Assembly (NCBI GenBank): GCA_900323505.1
Contig: OOIN01000028.1
Span: forward strand, 310,001 to 374,000
Source: Ustilago trichophora
Lineage: Eukaryota; Basidiomycota; Ustilaginomycetes; Ustilaginales; Ustilaginaceae
Length of the DNA stretch: 64,000 bases
Direction of reading: 5' to 3'
Positions 24,037-33,702 of the stretch are shown here, piece after piece. Made by a program: the position numbers and the translations under genes. The stretch's first letter is position 1. Every line of letters starts with the position of its first letter. Under the pieces are notes generated by a model. The model ran no database searches. It was not told the DNA's origin and saw only the letters and a list, made by a program, of their open reading frames with translations.

Positions 24037-24224
24037 AGAATCCCTCCCGATAGACATAGTAACGCTGCAGGGAGAAACGAGCGTGCAAAGGTTCTGTGTT
24101 TCATGCAGGTCGATAATGAACATTAATGCGAAGAGAATGCGACGAGACCAAAGGGATCGAAATGAGAGGCAAGAAAAGGTGTTCTGAACGAAGCAAAAAG
24201 GGGATAGCTGTGTGTGTGTATTGC
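24037..24224. other. Short convergent intergenic region
   Basis: About 190 bp between two convergent 3' ends; nothing else seen. Confidence 0.5.
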
Positions 24225-24965
24225 TCATGCAAAGACGGCAAGAGCAACGGCAGCAGCAGCGAGACCGGTGCCGACCATGGAGGCAGCGATGCTGTTGGCA
24301 CCGCTCTTCTGGTTGGACGACGAGGTCTGGTTGGACGAGTTGGCGCTGTTGCTGGGGCTACCAGAGCCAGAGCTGGAGGGCTTGGAAGCAGAGCCGGAGC
24401 TGGAAGCCGAGCTGGAACCAGAGCTGGAGCCAGAGCTGCTGCCGGATGAGCCAGACGAGCCGGAGGAACCAGAGCCGGAGGAAGAGCCAGTGGTGGCAGT
24501 GGAACCGCTAGCAGCGGCGGAACCGTTCGAGTTGAGGCACGAAGAGTCGGTACCAGCACGGACGGAGACGGTGCTGCTGTAGTTGGTGACACCAGTGTCG
24601 TCGCTGATGGCGAGGGTAACCTCGGTACCGGCAGGGAGGTTGGGGATCCACTTGATGCTGGTGCTGCCAGCGTCCTGGGGAGCGAAGCTGACAAGGGGAG
24701 CAGCCGAGGTCTCCTTGCCGGGGAGGATGGTCACGTAGACTGTTGAAGATGCAAAAAAAAAGAGACAGCCAAAAGATGTCAGTATTGATCCTCGGCAGCT
24801 CAGAGCGCTGGTGTGCATCGAAAACTTACCCTTGCCCTGGGCACCCTGCCAAGTGAGGAGGACAGGCTGGCACTGAACGAGAGCAGTGGGGGTGCTGATG
24901 GTAGCAGCCGAGACGGCGGAGGCGGCCGCAAGGACGGTAGCAAGGAGGACAGACGACTTGAACAT
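24225..24965 (-). CDS. Ser-rich GPI-anchored cell-surface protein
   Basis: Two exons, 24965-24830 and 24739-24225, with a 90-nt intron (GTAAGT...CAACAG); 216 aa. A signal peptide (residues 1 to about 20, Leu/Ala-rich) is followed by a compact domain (about 22-115) with Cys32 and Cys113 that could pair. The domain resembles the fungal Ser-Thr-rich GPI-anchored family with a Kre9/Knh1-like beta fold (segments QCQPVLLTW, YVTILPG, NLPAGTEVTLAISDDTG). Residues 118-194 are almost only Ser, Gly and Asn, likely O-mannosylated, and the C-terminus (196-216) is an Ala-rich hydrophobic GPI signal with a cleavage site near 192-195. The protein is expected in the plasma membrane or cell wall. Its exact role is unknown. 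Confidence 0.88.
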   Translation of the reverse strand: MFKSSVLLATVLAAASAVSAATISTPTALVQCQPVLLTWQGAQGKGKFSMHTSALSCRGSILTSFGCLFFFASSTVYVTILPGKETSAAPLVSFAPQDAGSTSIKWIPNLPAGTEVTLAISDDTGVTNYSSTVSVRAGTDSSCLNSNGSAAASGSTATTGSSSGSGSSGSSGSSGSSSGSSSGSSSASSSGSASKPSSSGSGSPSNSANSSNQTSSSNQKSGANSIAASMVGTGLAAAAVALAVFA

Positions 24966-25479
24966 GGTGAAGGATAAATGTGGTTGAGGTGGAGAAGATG
25001 ATGGTTGAGAAGGAAACAGGATCGAGATGTACACAGGCTCAAGTTGTCACTACACTGCCTTTTACATGCGACTTTGGAAAGAGGGGCTGGTTGGTTGGGT
25101 TGGGCTGGCTTCATTTGGAACTGCGGGACACACCCACATCGACGCATCCTCAGTAGGAGCAGATCCTGTACGTGTGGCTTTTGCGGCTACCTGGTCTAGT
25201 GCAGTGTTTTCACATCTTTCATATCGGTCGTCGATGGAGACAGGTGGGCTTACACTATCGAAAATAGCAACGCTAAGTGAGTTGCTTGTAGTGCAGTCCA
25301 AGGGTTGCAATACAACTTGGCCAAGAACCGGCTTGTGGCTCCTTCTGCACGAGGTGCTCGAACCCCTTTATTTGATGCAGCTGGTCGGCAAGTGGGGAGG
25401 GTACAGCGACTACACCGCCGAGGGGTTGCTGCATTGTTATTAGAAAACTTTGGGTCCAAGCGACCACAACAACAACAAC
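24966..25479. other. Upstream region of the GPI-protein gene
   Basis: About 510 bp, presumably the GPI-gene promoter and possibly that of the small candidate gene on the other strand. A 138-codon plus-strand frame (25027-25443) runs through it, but its composition looks non-coding. Confidence 0.45.
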
Positions 25480-25752
25480 ATGAGCGGCATCAGCAGCAGC
25501 GAGGAGGATTTCAAGCTCGCCGATGTTTATGACCAGATCATGCACGCAGCGAGGACGACTGCTGAACCCCGGGAACCCCCAAATGTCAAATGGCGTGGCC
25601 TGACCAGCGAGGAAAAAGTGGAAGGGTTCAGTGCACTGCGCAGTAGGCGAGGAGAAGAAGGGAAAAGTGTTGGCATGTCAGCGGTGAGACTGCAGGACAA
25701 TATGCGACATTTCAGAGGTGCATGTGACGATCGTAAGAGGCAACCAAAATAG
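25480..25752 (+). CDS. Possible small gene, 90-aa charged protein
   Basis: The frame begins at an ATG in good context (ACAACATGAGC) and encodes a charged, soluble 90-aa peptide (EEDFKLADVYDQIM near the N-terminus, KWRGLTSEEKVEGF in the middle). The first half uses GC-ending codons, as neighbouring genes do. I recognise no family. A GTAAGA at 25731 could be a splice donor; joined to a CAG near 25770 it would extend the frame, so the 3' end is uncertain. It could be a chance frame. Confidence 0.4.
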   Translation: MSGISSSEEDFKLADVYDQIMHAARTTAEPREPPNVKWRGLTSEEKVEGFSALRSRRGEEGKSVGMSAVRLQDNMRHFRGACDDRKRQPK

Positions 25753-27495
25753 TGACACTCTCTCTGTGACAGCAGAGGACAAGAGCAAGAAGGGTGTTGT
25801 TCTCGCTAGAAGATTTTGCAAATCACGCAAATCACACGCCCAACACGGCGCGCCCTCGTCCATGGCCGCTGACTGTCGTCGTTTCGACTTTCAAGTTCTG
25901 AAATCGATTCGATCTGATTCATCTCGCACACACACACACACACTCTCTCTCTTGGCACACAGATGTATACTATGTCGTGCCAAGAGGGACAGAAGGCGGT
26001 GAACAGTACAGCACAGAACAAAACAGCACGGCATGCCGAGAGAATCAAGAGACTGGGCTGCGCCTGCTGTCATTGGTTTTGCTTGTATTCCTGTGCTACA
26101 GCAGAGAAGAGGCAGAACGAGGCTGCAATTCGGCGGGTTATGCATAGGTGACCCTCAAAGCTCGCACAAGTGCCTCCTGTGTCTTCGGACCTTGTTGCCA
26201 CAAAGTAAAGTTTTGCGAGGGAAAGGCGCTGTCGCCGAAGGCAGAAGATTCGGGGAGAGATCTACGTACAGACACTGAGCGAGACCAACACACACCAATT
26301 TCTTGCCGCTGTCAGCTCGCTTGACTTGCACACACGCGCGCGCGTCTTTGTGGTGTGAGGGTCGGACAGCGAAAAAGTCGCACCGGAGAAAAAGCGGCTT
26401 GTCAAGCGAAAGCGAAAGCGTCGCCGTCTCGCTTTCCCTGGGCTCCTGACACAAAGAAAAGCCGTTCAGCCAGCACATCAAAATTCGCCGTACCCTCTCA
26501 CTCTCCTCCGTCGGGGTCTTTGGCCCACCCTCTTTTTTTGCCTAGCAAGCTCCATGAATTCCCCTATCAAGTCATTTCACCCTCAGAGGCCATTTTCTGC
26601 CGATGAAGGAAGCGAGGCTGTGAAGTTCGACAGCAAAGATGTGGACTTCTTACAGAACAGACAGATTGTGGGACTTGATCGCCGATCTACTCTGAGCTAC
26701 TGCCAATCTGGCCGATCGAAAATCTGCATTTGTTAGACCGGTGGCTTGTACTAACGCTTTTTTTTCGGTAATTTTTTCTGTGTGTCGGTTGAACTTTGCG
26801 ACCTCACAATCGAAACTGAATTTTGCTCGGACTCCAAGAGGGTCCAACGATACGTCAGCTTGCTTACCATGGTCCTGGATGATGGCGACCAACGAGCTCA
26901 CAGCGGGCATGTCATCTTGCAGAGGCTTAGAAAGGTCTTCACTGCCGACAGGAATGACGTTCAGCGAAGCAGCTCTGCACGTCATGACCTGCTTTTTAGA
27001 GCTGTGACTTCTTCAACATTGCTACAGCTGTGCAGCATCCACTGATCGGGGATATCAAACCGCATCTTACCATGACAATTACCGCCGGGAGAAGCAATCA
27101 TGCAATCTCAGAACATTTGCGCCGTATATCGAGTCGTCAGATTTCGACAATAGGGGTCAATTTCGTCACACTTTGTGGTGTTCGAGATGTGAGTGTGTCG
27201 TCGTTGAATTTTGATAGTGTGTAGTTGGTGTTCAGGCTAAAAAAGCAGATCGCAAACTTGTCCGCGGAAACTGGCTTCCGGGAGAGTCTAATCGCCAACC
27301 GAACCAAGAACACACAGAGGCCCACCTAATTTTTAGCTTTACCAAATTCGGGGAGATGGAACTCGAATCCCGCGGTAAATCCATACTCTCGACACGGAAT
27401 CCTGAGTCATGACAGATTGCAAGGAGGGGAGTGGCGATATTCAGCCTGTCTTGAGCCTTTGACTGACCCCACTCGACGCGTGTCGCCTTCGCAGG

Positions 27496-27515
27496 TGTAC
27501 TGTACTGTACTGTAC
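27496..27515. repeat. (TGTAC)4 array
   Basis: Four tandem copies of TGTAC; each copy contains the palindrome GTAC. Confidence 0.9.
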
Positions 27516-27680
27516 AGAGAGCGACTTCAAGCCCCAACACGGACCTGTAGCGGTGATTTCATTTGGTGGGCTCAAAAAGGCTCGCGGGACAGGCACCGGA
27601 TGATGGGAGGCACTTTGCTGAGTGAAGCACGACAAGAACAGTCAAAGTGGCCCTGATCCGAAAAAAATGAAGCCAAGAAC

Positions 27681-27702
27681 GCCTCGCCTCGCCTCGCCTC
27701 GC
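27681..27702. repeat. (CTCGC)n short tandem repeat
   Basis: Four adjacent GCCTC-type pentamers. Confidence 0.85.
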
Positions 27703-28270
27703 CACGATCGGACTCACCTCGCTCGCTCCACAGTTGCTGTGCCCACGGCCTTGGCACTCATCCAGCTTGTTCGTGTGCAGCTGAACTCGATGCTGCTACT
27801 ATACTGGCGCACTCGTGCAGAAATAGCAGATCCCGGCATCAGATGAAAGGGAAAAGCATGGCTTTCGTCACAGGGTGCAAGACGTCAACGGGAAGCCACT
27901 TTTGATTAGAGCTTGTTCTACCGACAATAGTGTGGGCGCAAAAGGCACTGACTCTGCTTCGCTAGGCACAGAAGCGAGGGTTACTGTAGATGGACCAGCT
28001 TTGCTCAGAGAAGGATGGATGGTGCAAATCCACGTCAGTGCAAAGAGAGAGGATAGGAGGGAAAGTGATGACCGATGACAAAAGAAGAAACGCCCCACTC
28101 TCTACAAACTGTTGACAAAATGAACAGTTTTGTTTTTGTTGGCAAAGTCAGCATGCGACTGTCATCGCGCTGGTCAGCGAGTGAAGCAGACAAACTCAAT
28201 TTCTTTTCAAATTTCTTTTGGCACAGCTGGACACACAGACGGAATCCATCAGTCCGTGTCGGTCAGCAGG

Positions 28271-28285
28271 GTACAGTACAGTACA
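28271..28285. repeat. (GTACA)3 array
   Basis: Three tandem GTACA copies, the reverse complement of the TGTAC unit about 760 bp upstream. Confidence 0.9.
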
Positions 28286-29248
28286 CATACGATTGCAGCA
28301 GACCAAGGAAGAAAGCACTAAATCGCGGTCACTTCCTCTCCTCTCTCCCATGGAGCAAGCGAGCAGATTCAAGCTATTCGCCTGAGTCCGGAGTCTAAAG
28401 TCCGTGGCAAAAAAAAAAGGAACGGAAAAGTGGCCATTGTCCACTCTGACCTTTTCCTCTCTTTTATTTTTTGTGGCTTTCGTCGAAAGGCGATTCAATG
28501 GACAGCATGTAAGGGACTAGGAGGCAGATCTGTCCGGCTCAGCATGGCAACGTAGCGCCGACGGACTTTTGATCTCTTCTTTGACATTCGAGTCAAATCA
28601 AGTGAACACAGAGTGAGTGACAAAGTGTCACAGCAGCGTGCAGGCTGACAGACAGACCCGTTTGTGCATCATCGCTCGCATTCTAGCCGCACTCATCATA
28701 CACCAAGATTTATCTTGCTTGGTTTCTTGTCCGGATCTTTTGTTCCATCCCTCCTTCTGACCCATCCACCATCCATCATCCATCATCCAACTCACCTTAC
28801 GCTTGCCTCAGCCCGCCAGCCAGCTCACACAGTCATCGGAACTCGACTCCCAGCGTTACCCTCTACCCTCCTGCAAGCACCTATTCCTTTCGCAGCCGCG
28901 GACCTCTTTTCATTTTGACACCATACCACGCTTCACATCAATCCGGGCGAACCATCCACGTTCAATTGATCATCCTCCTTGGCGCACGCTCTGGACCAAA
29001 ACTAAAAGTCTCGACCTTCGAGTGGGCTGAAACGCAGACGCACATAAAGCATCATTAGCAGTGGATAGACCCTTAGACGCCCGAGGCGATCCGAGATCAC
29101 GGGATCCCTGCTCGTTTGCTTGTTTGCTTGCTTCAGCTCTAGTGTCGTCATTGCTCCGACTGCGCATACCGTATCCCTCCCTTGTAGCTAGGATCTCCCT
29201 GTATATCCCTTCCCCACACCTCGAACTTGCTTCTTCCCTTCCGCCACC

Positions 29249-30979
29249 ATGTCGTTCGAGAACAACAATCTCAGCAAAACCCACTCCAGGGCATCCAGCA
29301 CCAAATCTGCTTCCCTCTTCAGCCGTGCCTCTGGATTCATGATGGGCTCACGACGCAATCACTCGGCTTCCGAGAGCCAGGCTACCGCCGCCTCCTCCTC
29401 TACACCCTCGGAGTCGTCTTCGTCCAACGCCAACGTCGACAGCCCGGTAGAGTTCCACCCAGACACCAAGCCCCAGAGCTCCGAGCCTTCAGGTCCACGC
29501 AAGTTTGAACACATCTTCCCTGCACCCGACCCAAGCGTCAAACTTGCACCTCCTGCACCTCTCTCGGAATCGCAACAGCAAAAGTACGATGAGATGCTTC
29601 AACACTTCAAGGCTACCCAGGAATATCCCACAAGTCTCAAGGCTAACTCGCCCAAGAAGCCCCTTGACGAGTGGGAGACGTTGCGCAACCTTTCGCGCGA
29701 ATCCATGATTCGTTATCTGCGTGCAACCAAGTGGGACGTTGCCTCCGCCAAGAAGCGTCTCACCGACACCATCGCATGGAGGCGTGAATACGGCGTCGAC
29801 AGCCTCAAAGCCGAAGACCTCGAGCCCGAAGCCATGACGGGAAAAGAGACCATCCTCGGATACGACAACCGCGGACGTCCACTTCACTACATGCACCCAT
29901 CACGCAACACCACCGAAGAGACTCCCAGACAGATGCAGTATGCCGTTTGGGTCTTGGAACGTGCCATCGACCTCATGCCACCTGGTGTTGAGATGCTGGC
30001 TCTGCTCATCAACTTTGGTGGCAAGAAGCGCAACCCCACCTCGATCAGCAACGCCAAGCTCATGCTCTATATCCTCCAGAACCACTACGTCGAGCGACTC
30101 GGTATCGCGCTTTGCATCAACGTGCCGTGGATCTTCAAGGCGTTTTGGAATGCCATCTACCCCTTCATCGATCCCGTTACCAAGGGAAAGTGCAAATTCG
30201 ACGAAGCTATCAAGGACGAGGTGCCCAACGCTCAGCTGGCTTCGGACTTTGGCGGTCTGCTCGACTTCCCATATGAGCACGACAAGTACTGGCCTCAGCT
30301 GGTTGAGCTCACCAACAAGCGTCGCGAGGAGCAGCTCGAACGCTTCCGCACCCTCTGCAACTCGGAGATCGGCGCTTCCGAGTGGGTCATTCGTGGCGGT
30401 GATGAGCTCGGTCGTTCGACCAAGCCTCAGAAGCAGGATTCGGGCTTCCACGAGGTCGAGGCTATTTCCTCTGCCGGTACTGCCACCGCTGGCAAGCTCG
30501 AACACGAGGGCTCCAGCAAGACACCATCGACAGCGACAGAATTGGAGAAGCCCACCCCCTCGTATCAGTCCGCAGGCGCAGAGGATGACGAGAGCATGCT
30601 CGACCGCTTCTACACTTCGCAAACAGAGCTTCCACCACAGCTCGAACGTCAGCTCGAAGGCAAAGATGCATCCGACTGGGAAAACCAAACCGTAGTCAAC
30701 GACGATCACGCCAACTCGGCTGCGTCCACGGTCAAGGACGATAAGAAGCATGCCCAAAAGCACGGCGACGCTAGCCTCTTTGCTGCTGTCGTCGGAGGCA
30801 TCTCTGCAGGCCTCGTAGGCGGCAAAGCAGCAACTGATGCCGCAAACGAGGTCCACAAGAGCGCCGATCACGAGGCAGAAATTCACGACAAGCACAAGAA
30901 CAAACACCTCGAGCAGATCAAGGCTGTCTTCCACCGCAAGTCGGAATCTGAGAATCGTCCCGCTATCTCTGCCAGCTAG
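29249..30979 (+). CDS. Sec14-like phosphatidylinositol transfer protein
   Basis: A 576-aa protein starting at an ATG in very good context (CCGCCACCATGT). Residues 1-110 are Ser-rich. A CRAL-TRIO N-terminal helical region at about 145-185 (SMIRYLRATKWDVASAKKRL) is followed by the Sec14 lipid-binding domain at about 200-355, with ILGYDNRGRPLHYM, the LLINFGG strand, and CINVPWIFKAFWNAIYPFID in the gate region. It should exchange phosphatidylinositol with another lipid between membranes, probably like the Pdr16/Sfh group; this is inferred. The C-terminal ~170 residues are an extension with acidic stretches, a Gly/Ala-rich hydrophobic patch (AAVVGGISAGLVGG) and a Lys/His-rich tail, not needed for the core fold. 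Confidence 0.9.
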   Translation: MSFENNNLSKTHSRASSTKSASLFSRASGFMMGSRRNHSASESQATAASSSTPSESSSSNANVDSPVEFHPDTKPQSSEPSGPRKFEHIFPAPDPSVKLAPPAPLSESQQQKYDEMLQHFKATQEYPTSLKANSPKKPLDEWETLRNLSRESMIRYLRATKWDVASAKKRLTDTIAWRREYGVDSLKAEDLEPEAMTGKETILGYDNRGRPLHYMHPSRNTTEETPRQMQYAVWVLERAIDLMPPGVEMLALLINFGGKKRNPTSISNAKLMLYILQNHYVERLGIALCINVPWIFKAFWNAIYPFIDPVTKGKCKFDEAIKDEVPNAQLASDFGGLLDFPYEHDKYWPQLVELTNKRREEQLERFRTLCNSEIGASEWVIRGGDELGRSTKPQKQDSGFHEVEAISSAGTATAGKLEHEGSSKTPSTATELEKPTPSYQSAGAEDDESMLDRFYTSQTELPPQLERQLEGKDASDWENQTVVNDDHANSAASTVKDDKKHAQKHGDASLFAAVVGGISAGLVGGKAATDAANEVHKSADHEAEIHDKHKNKHLEQIKAVFHRKSESENRPAISAS

Positions 30980-31338
30980 TTTGAAAAAGTTTGCAACTGT
31001 ATCGACCATCTCACCCACCCGACCGTAATACACTCAGCATGGATACCACCACACACACAAGCACAGCTGCATCACCCCTTTTTTGACTGTTTTCCTTGTA
31101 TTTTGCTCCATTCTGCCTCTTGTTTCGCAATCAGAATTGTTCGCATGGATTCAAGTTGGACGTGTGTGCGTGTGTATGAAAGGCGGTGTAACCCACATTT
31201 CATAAGGGCAACTTACGTCACGTTGCGCACGGCACAGACCCGGCACCACAAAGCAAACATCACCACTCTTTCTATGAATTTGAGATTGACATTCCATCCA
31301 ATTGCAGATGTCCTTTTCTAGCAAACTGGGCCCAGACC
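30980..31338. other. Convergent intergenic region
   Basis: About 360 bp between two 3' ends; contains a GTGTGTGCGTGTGTATG stretch near 31163. No gene seen. Confidence 0.5.
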
Positions 31339-32970
31339 TCAAAGCTTGCCAGGGTGTTCGCCGTGAAGCCAAGCGTTGAACATGGCCAGAGCAGCCTGGG
31401 GCTTGTCGTGGGGTACAAAGTGACCAGCTTCGTCGACGATGGCATAGGTCAAGTTGCCGTGATTCTTGAAATCACCTCCCTTGATTTCTCTCTGTTGACC
31501 CAAGAACCAGGGCATCAAGCGTTGTCGGTTATACTCTTCTTTACCTGGCCATTCGAGGGCTTCGCTCCAGGCTCTGTTACCGACGTAGTTGCAGATGAAA
31601 TCCCTTTTACCCGAGTAAGTGAGCACTCGCACGTGTCCAGCAAGAAGGTTGGCTACAGCCCAGGTGGAATCCTTGGATCCATCACCAGTCTTTGAGAAGT
31701 CTTCATAGACGGTATCGGAACATCCGACGAACTGGCCATCGTGCTTATCTCCTGGTCCCTTTCCATCGACACCGAGTGCGATCTTGGTCTCTTTATCATT
31801 GAGGAATGCGGCGACAAAGTCTTCTTCGACGTACTTGGCATCGTGTTGCCAATCGTAGGGCGACTTCTTGAGCGTGTCGTAGGGGGAAGCTAGGGCACCT
31901 TCGCAGTAGTCCGAAGCAGCTTTGCATGCAAGAGTGTCGTAGATCTTACCATGCTTATCTTTACGATTGCACTTTTCGACAAGAGTAAGGCAAGTGGGAA
32001 TACTCTCCTTCATTCCCTTGCACGTCTTTTTGGGCAAAAGCGGCTTGGGTGAACCAGAGACGTTGGTGCATGTATACTCGACGTAGGCAGGATACTGATG
32101 CTGAGGGCTGGTAATTCCATTGCCGATCAATACGCTCGCAAGGGGCAAGGGGGAGATGCCCATTTCTGGATGCTTGGCGATCTTCTTGTTATCCTCGAGA
32201 ATCTGGTTTGCCAGCAGAGGAATGTATCGACCGGCATAACTCTCTCCTGCAATGTGGAAAGATGGGAAGGCCTCGCCGTCCCCCTTGAAGATCTCTTTGC
32301 CCATGTGCATAGCGAGGAGGTGCAAGAAGGCGGAAGCGTCCTTAGCGGCGGACTCTGCAGAGAAAACCCTCTTGGGAGGTTTGTCAGTTCGACTCTTGTT
32401 GGCCCAATCGACGTAAGAGTAGCCAACACCGACGGGTTGATCCAAAAAGATCATTGTTGCATTGTTGTTCCACGCCCATGGGTTTCTCTCGGTACCCGGT
32501 TTGCCATCCCTCTTGGCTGGATCGACCGCGTTGCATGGTCCCAACTCCATCAAAAGCCCAGTGAAGGAGGAGCATCCAGGTCCACCATTGAGCCACAGTA
32601 CAACGGGATCCGTCTTGGGATCATTACGAGATTCGAAAGCCCAAAAGTAGAAATGCTCGATGGCACCCTTTGTCTTGCCGTCCTTCTCGTGCTTGGAGAT
32701 GGTGGGGTTAAGAGCAGAGGGGGAATGTTGACGATGATCGTGCCTGGAAAGGCGGTCGACGTCGACGTCGAGATAGCCAGAGTAAGACTTGACGGTAGAA
32801 TCGCAGATCGAGGAGGGGGGTGAAACTACACGCAGGCTGTGAGCGGGCAGGTGAGGGTGCGAGAGTACCGAAGGGGGTTGGGATCGTTGGAGGGAGAAGG
32901 GGATTTGGGCGGCTTCCGTCACCGCAACCGCGATGGCGGAGAGCACGCTGATGGTGCTATACACTCGCAT
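31339..32970 (-). CDS. Serine carboxypeptidase (S10 family)
   Basis: A 543-aa secreted or vacuolar protease that removes C-terminal residues from peptides. A signal peptide occupies about residues 1-20. The catalytic triad is visible: Ser244 in GESYAGRYIP, Asp457 in YSGKRDFICN and His517 in DEAGHFVPHDKP. The substrate-binding segment WLNGGPGCSS (126-135) and the LDQPVGVGYSY block (176-186) are intact. Length and motif spacing match carboxypeptidase Y-type enzymes. Several Asn-x-Ser/Thr sites and Cys pairs fit passage through the secretory pathway. The gene is intronless and divergent from HIS4. Vacuolar versus extracellular location cannot be decided from sequence. Confidence 0.94.
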   Translation of the reverse strand: MRVYSTISVLSAIAVAVTEAAQIPFSLQRSQPPSVLSHPHLPAHSLRVVSPPSSICDSTVKSYSGYLDVDVDRLSRHDHRQHSPSALNPTISKHEKDGKTKGAIEHFYFWAFESRNDPKTDPVVLWLNGGPGCSSFTGLLMELGPCNAVDPAKRDGKPGTERNPWAWNNNATMIFLDQPVGVGYSYVDWANKSRTDKPPKRVFSAESAAKDASAFLHLLAMHMGKEIFKGDGEAFPSFHIAGESYAGRYIPLLANQILEDNKKIAKHPEMGISPLPLASVLIGNGITSPQHQYPAYVEYTCTNVSGSPKPLLPKKTCKGMKESIPTCLTLVEKCNRKDKHGKIYDTLACKAASDYCEGALASPYDTLKKSPYDWQHDAKYVEEDFVAAFLNDKETKIALGVDGKGPGDKHDGQFVGCSDTVYEDFSKTGDGSKDSTWAVANLLAGHVRVLTYSGKRDFICNYVGNRAWSEALEWPGKEEYNRQRLMPWFLGQQREIKGGDFKNHGNLTYAIVDEAGHFVPHDKPQAALAMFNAWLHGEHPGKL

Positions 32971-33298
32971 GTTTTGATGAACTAGCCTGTGTATGGAAGG
33001 ATGTGGTGGTATTCAATATCAAAGGAGGAGAGGATGTCGAACAAGTTGTTCCTTGATAACAACCTCTTTGTTCAGAGTAGCTTCTGTCGCACAAAGCCAT
33101 CGTGGCTCCGTTTATCCCGAAAAGCTGTCAAAAATTTGGGGCACCAGACGCTGTGTACAGTATAACTAATTGTTTTAGCTGCAATCGAGCAGCTGATCCC
33201 GCATTGAGTTTAAAGAAGGAGTCAGTGCGCACCTCGACGACACTCCGCAGGCAAGCCGTAGCAGCTTATAGTATGCTTATCAATCGGAGTTCGAGGAC

Positions 33299-33304
33299 GA
33301 GTCA
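33299..33304 (-). promoter_or_regulatory. TGACTC core (Gcn4/Cpc1-like), site 1
   Basis: GAGTCA on the plus strand, about 400 bp upstream of the HIS4 ATG; matches the core bound by Gcn4-type bZIP activators of amino-acid synthesis genes. Confidence 0.4.
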
Positions 33305-33409
33305 TTTGATATTTTTGGAGTTGAAATGTTAGAGCGAGAGCTGACCCGACCCTTGACCTCGGAAGAAAGTGGGAAACCATAGAAAAAAGCTCAAAAATCT
33401 TGGCTGTCG

Positions 33410-33415
33410 TGACTC
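33410..33415 (+). promoter_or_regulatory. TGACTC core (Gcn4/Cpc1-like), site 2
   Basis: TGACTC about 290 bp upstream of the HIS4 ATG. Confidence 0.45.
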
Positions 33416-33458
33416 TTTGTCATGGATTTCTTCTTGAAACCAGATGCTTTCCTTTGAC

Positions 33459-33464
33459 TGACTC
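33459..33464 (+). promoter_or_regulatory. TGACTC core (Gcn4/Cpc1-like), site 3
   Basis: TGACTC about 240 bp upstream of the HIS4 ATG, preceded by an overlapping TGAC. Confidence 0.45.
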
Positions 33465-33580
33465 GCACATTTAAAGCGTGGCAAAACCTCGACAAAGGAC
33501 GACAGACGGCTTGATGTGTGTTTGATAGCCGTGATTTTATCTAAGCCCACAGCACACAGCGGTCCGTCACAGCGGTCACA

Positions 33581-33586
33581 GAGTCA
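33581..33586 (-). promoter_or_regulatory. TGACTC core (Gcn4/Cpc1-like), site 4
   Basis: GAGTCA on the plus strand about 120 bp upstream of the HIS4 ATG, the copy nearest the gene. Confidence 0.45.
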
Positions 33587-33702
33587 CACTCCAGAGTGAA
33601 GCGGCTTCATTTGGCATTGCAACTATTTATCATCTTCTTCTTCTTCACCACCACCTCATCCCATTCACTCTACTTACCACTCTGGTAGACTTGCCGCACA
33701 AG

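Larger units (their letters stand above)
25753..29248. other. Gene-poor region of 3.5 kb
   Basis: No supported gene. It contains a (CA)n run near 25927-25941, (CTCGC)n at 27681-27702, a (TGTAC)4 array and a (GTACA)3 array. The last ~600 bp, pyrimidine-rich with repeated CATCCAC-type stretches, are probably the promoter and leader of the Sec14-like gene. Confidence 0.5.
32971..33702. other. Divergent promoter region, carboxypeptidase / HIS4
   Basis: About 730 bp between divergent genes. It contains four TGACTC cores on either strand, listed separately, and a CT-rich stretch just before HIS4. Confidence 0.6.

Noticed and set aside
27330..27400. tRNA-like GGATTCGAGTTCC on the minus strand
   Set aside because: The flanking bases do not form a five-pair T stem, and no acceptor, D or anticodon arm could be drawn.
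29900..31033. 377-codon open frame antisense to the Sec14-like gene
   Set aside because: Overlaps a well-supported gene and shows no family features.
31339..31350. C-terminal GKL of the carboxypeptidase as a peroxisomal signal
   Set aside because: The protein has a signal peptide and Gly at -3 is a poor PTS1 residue.
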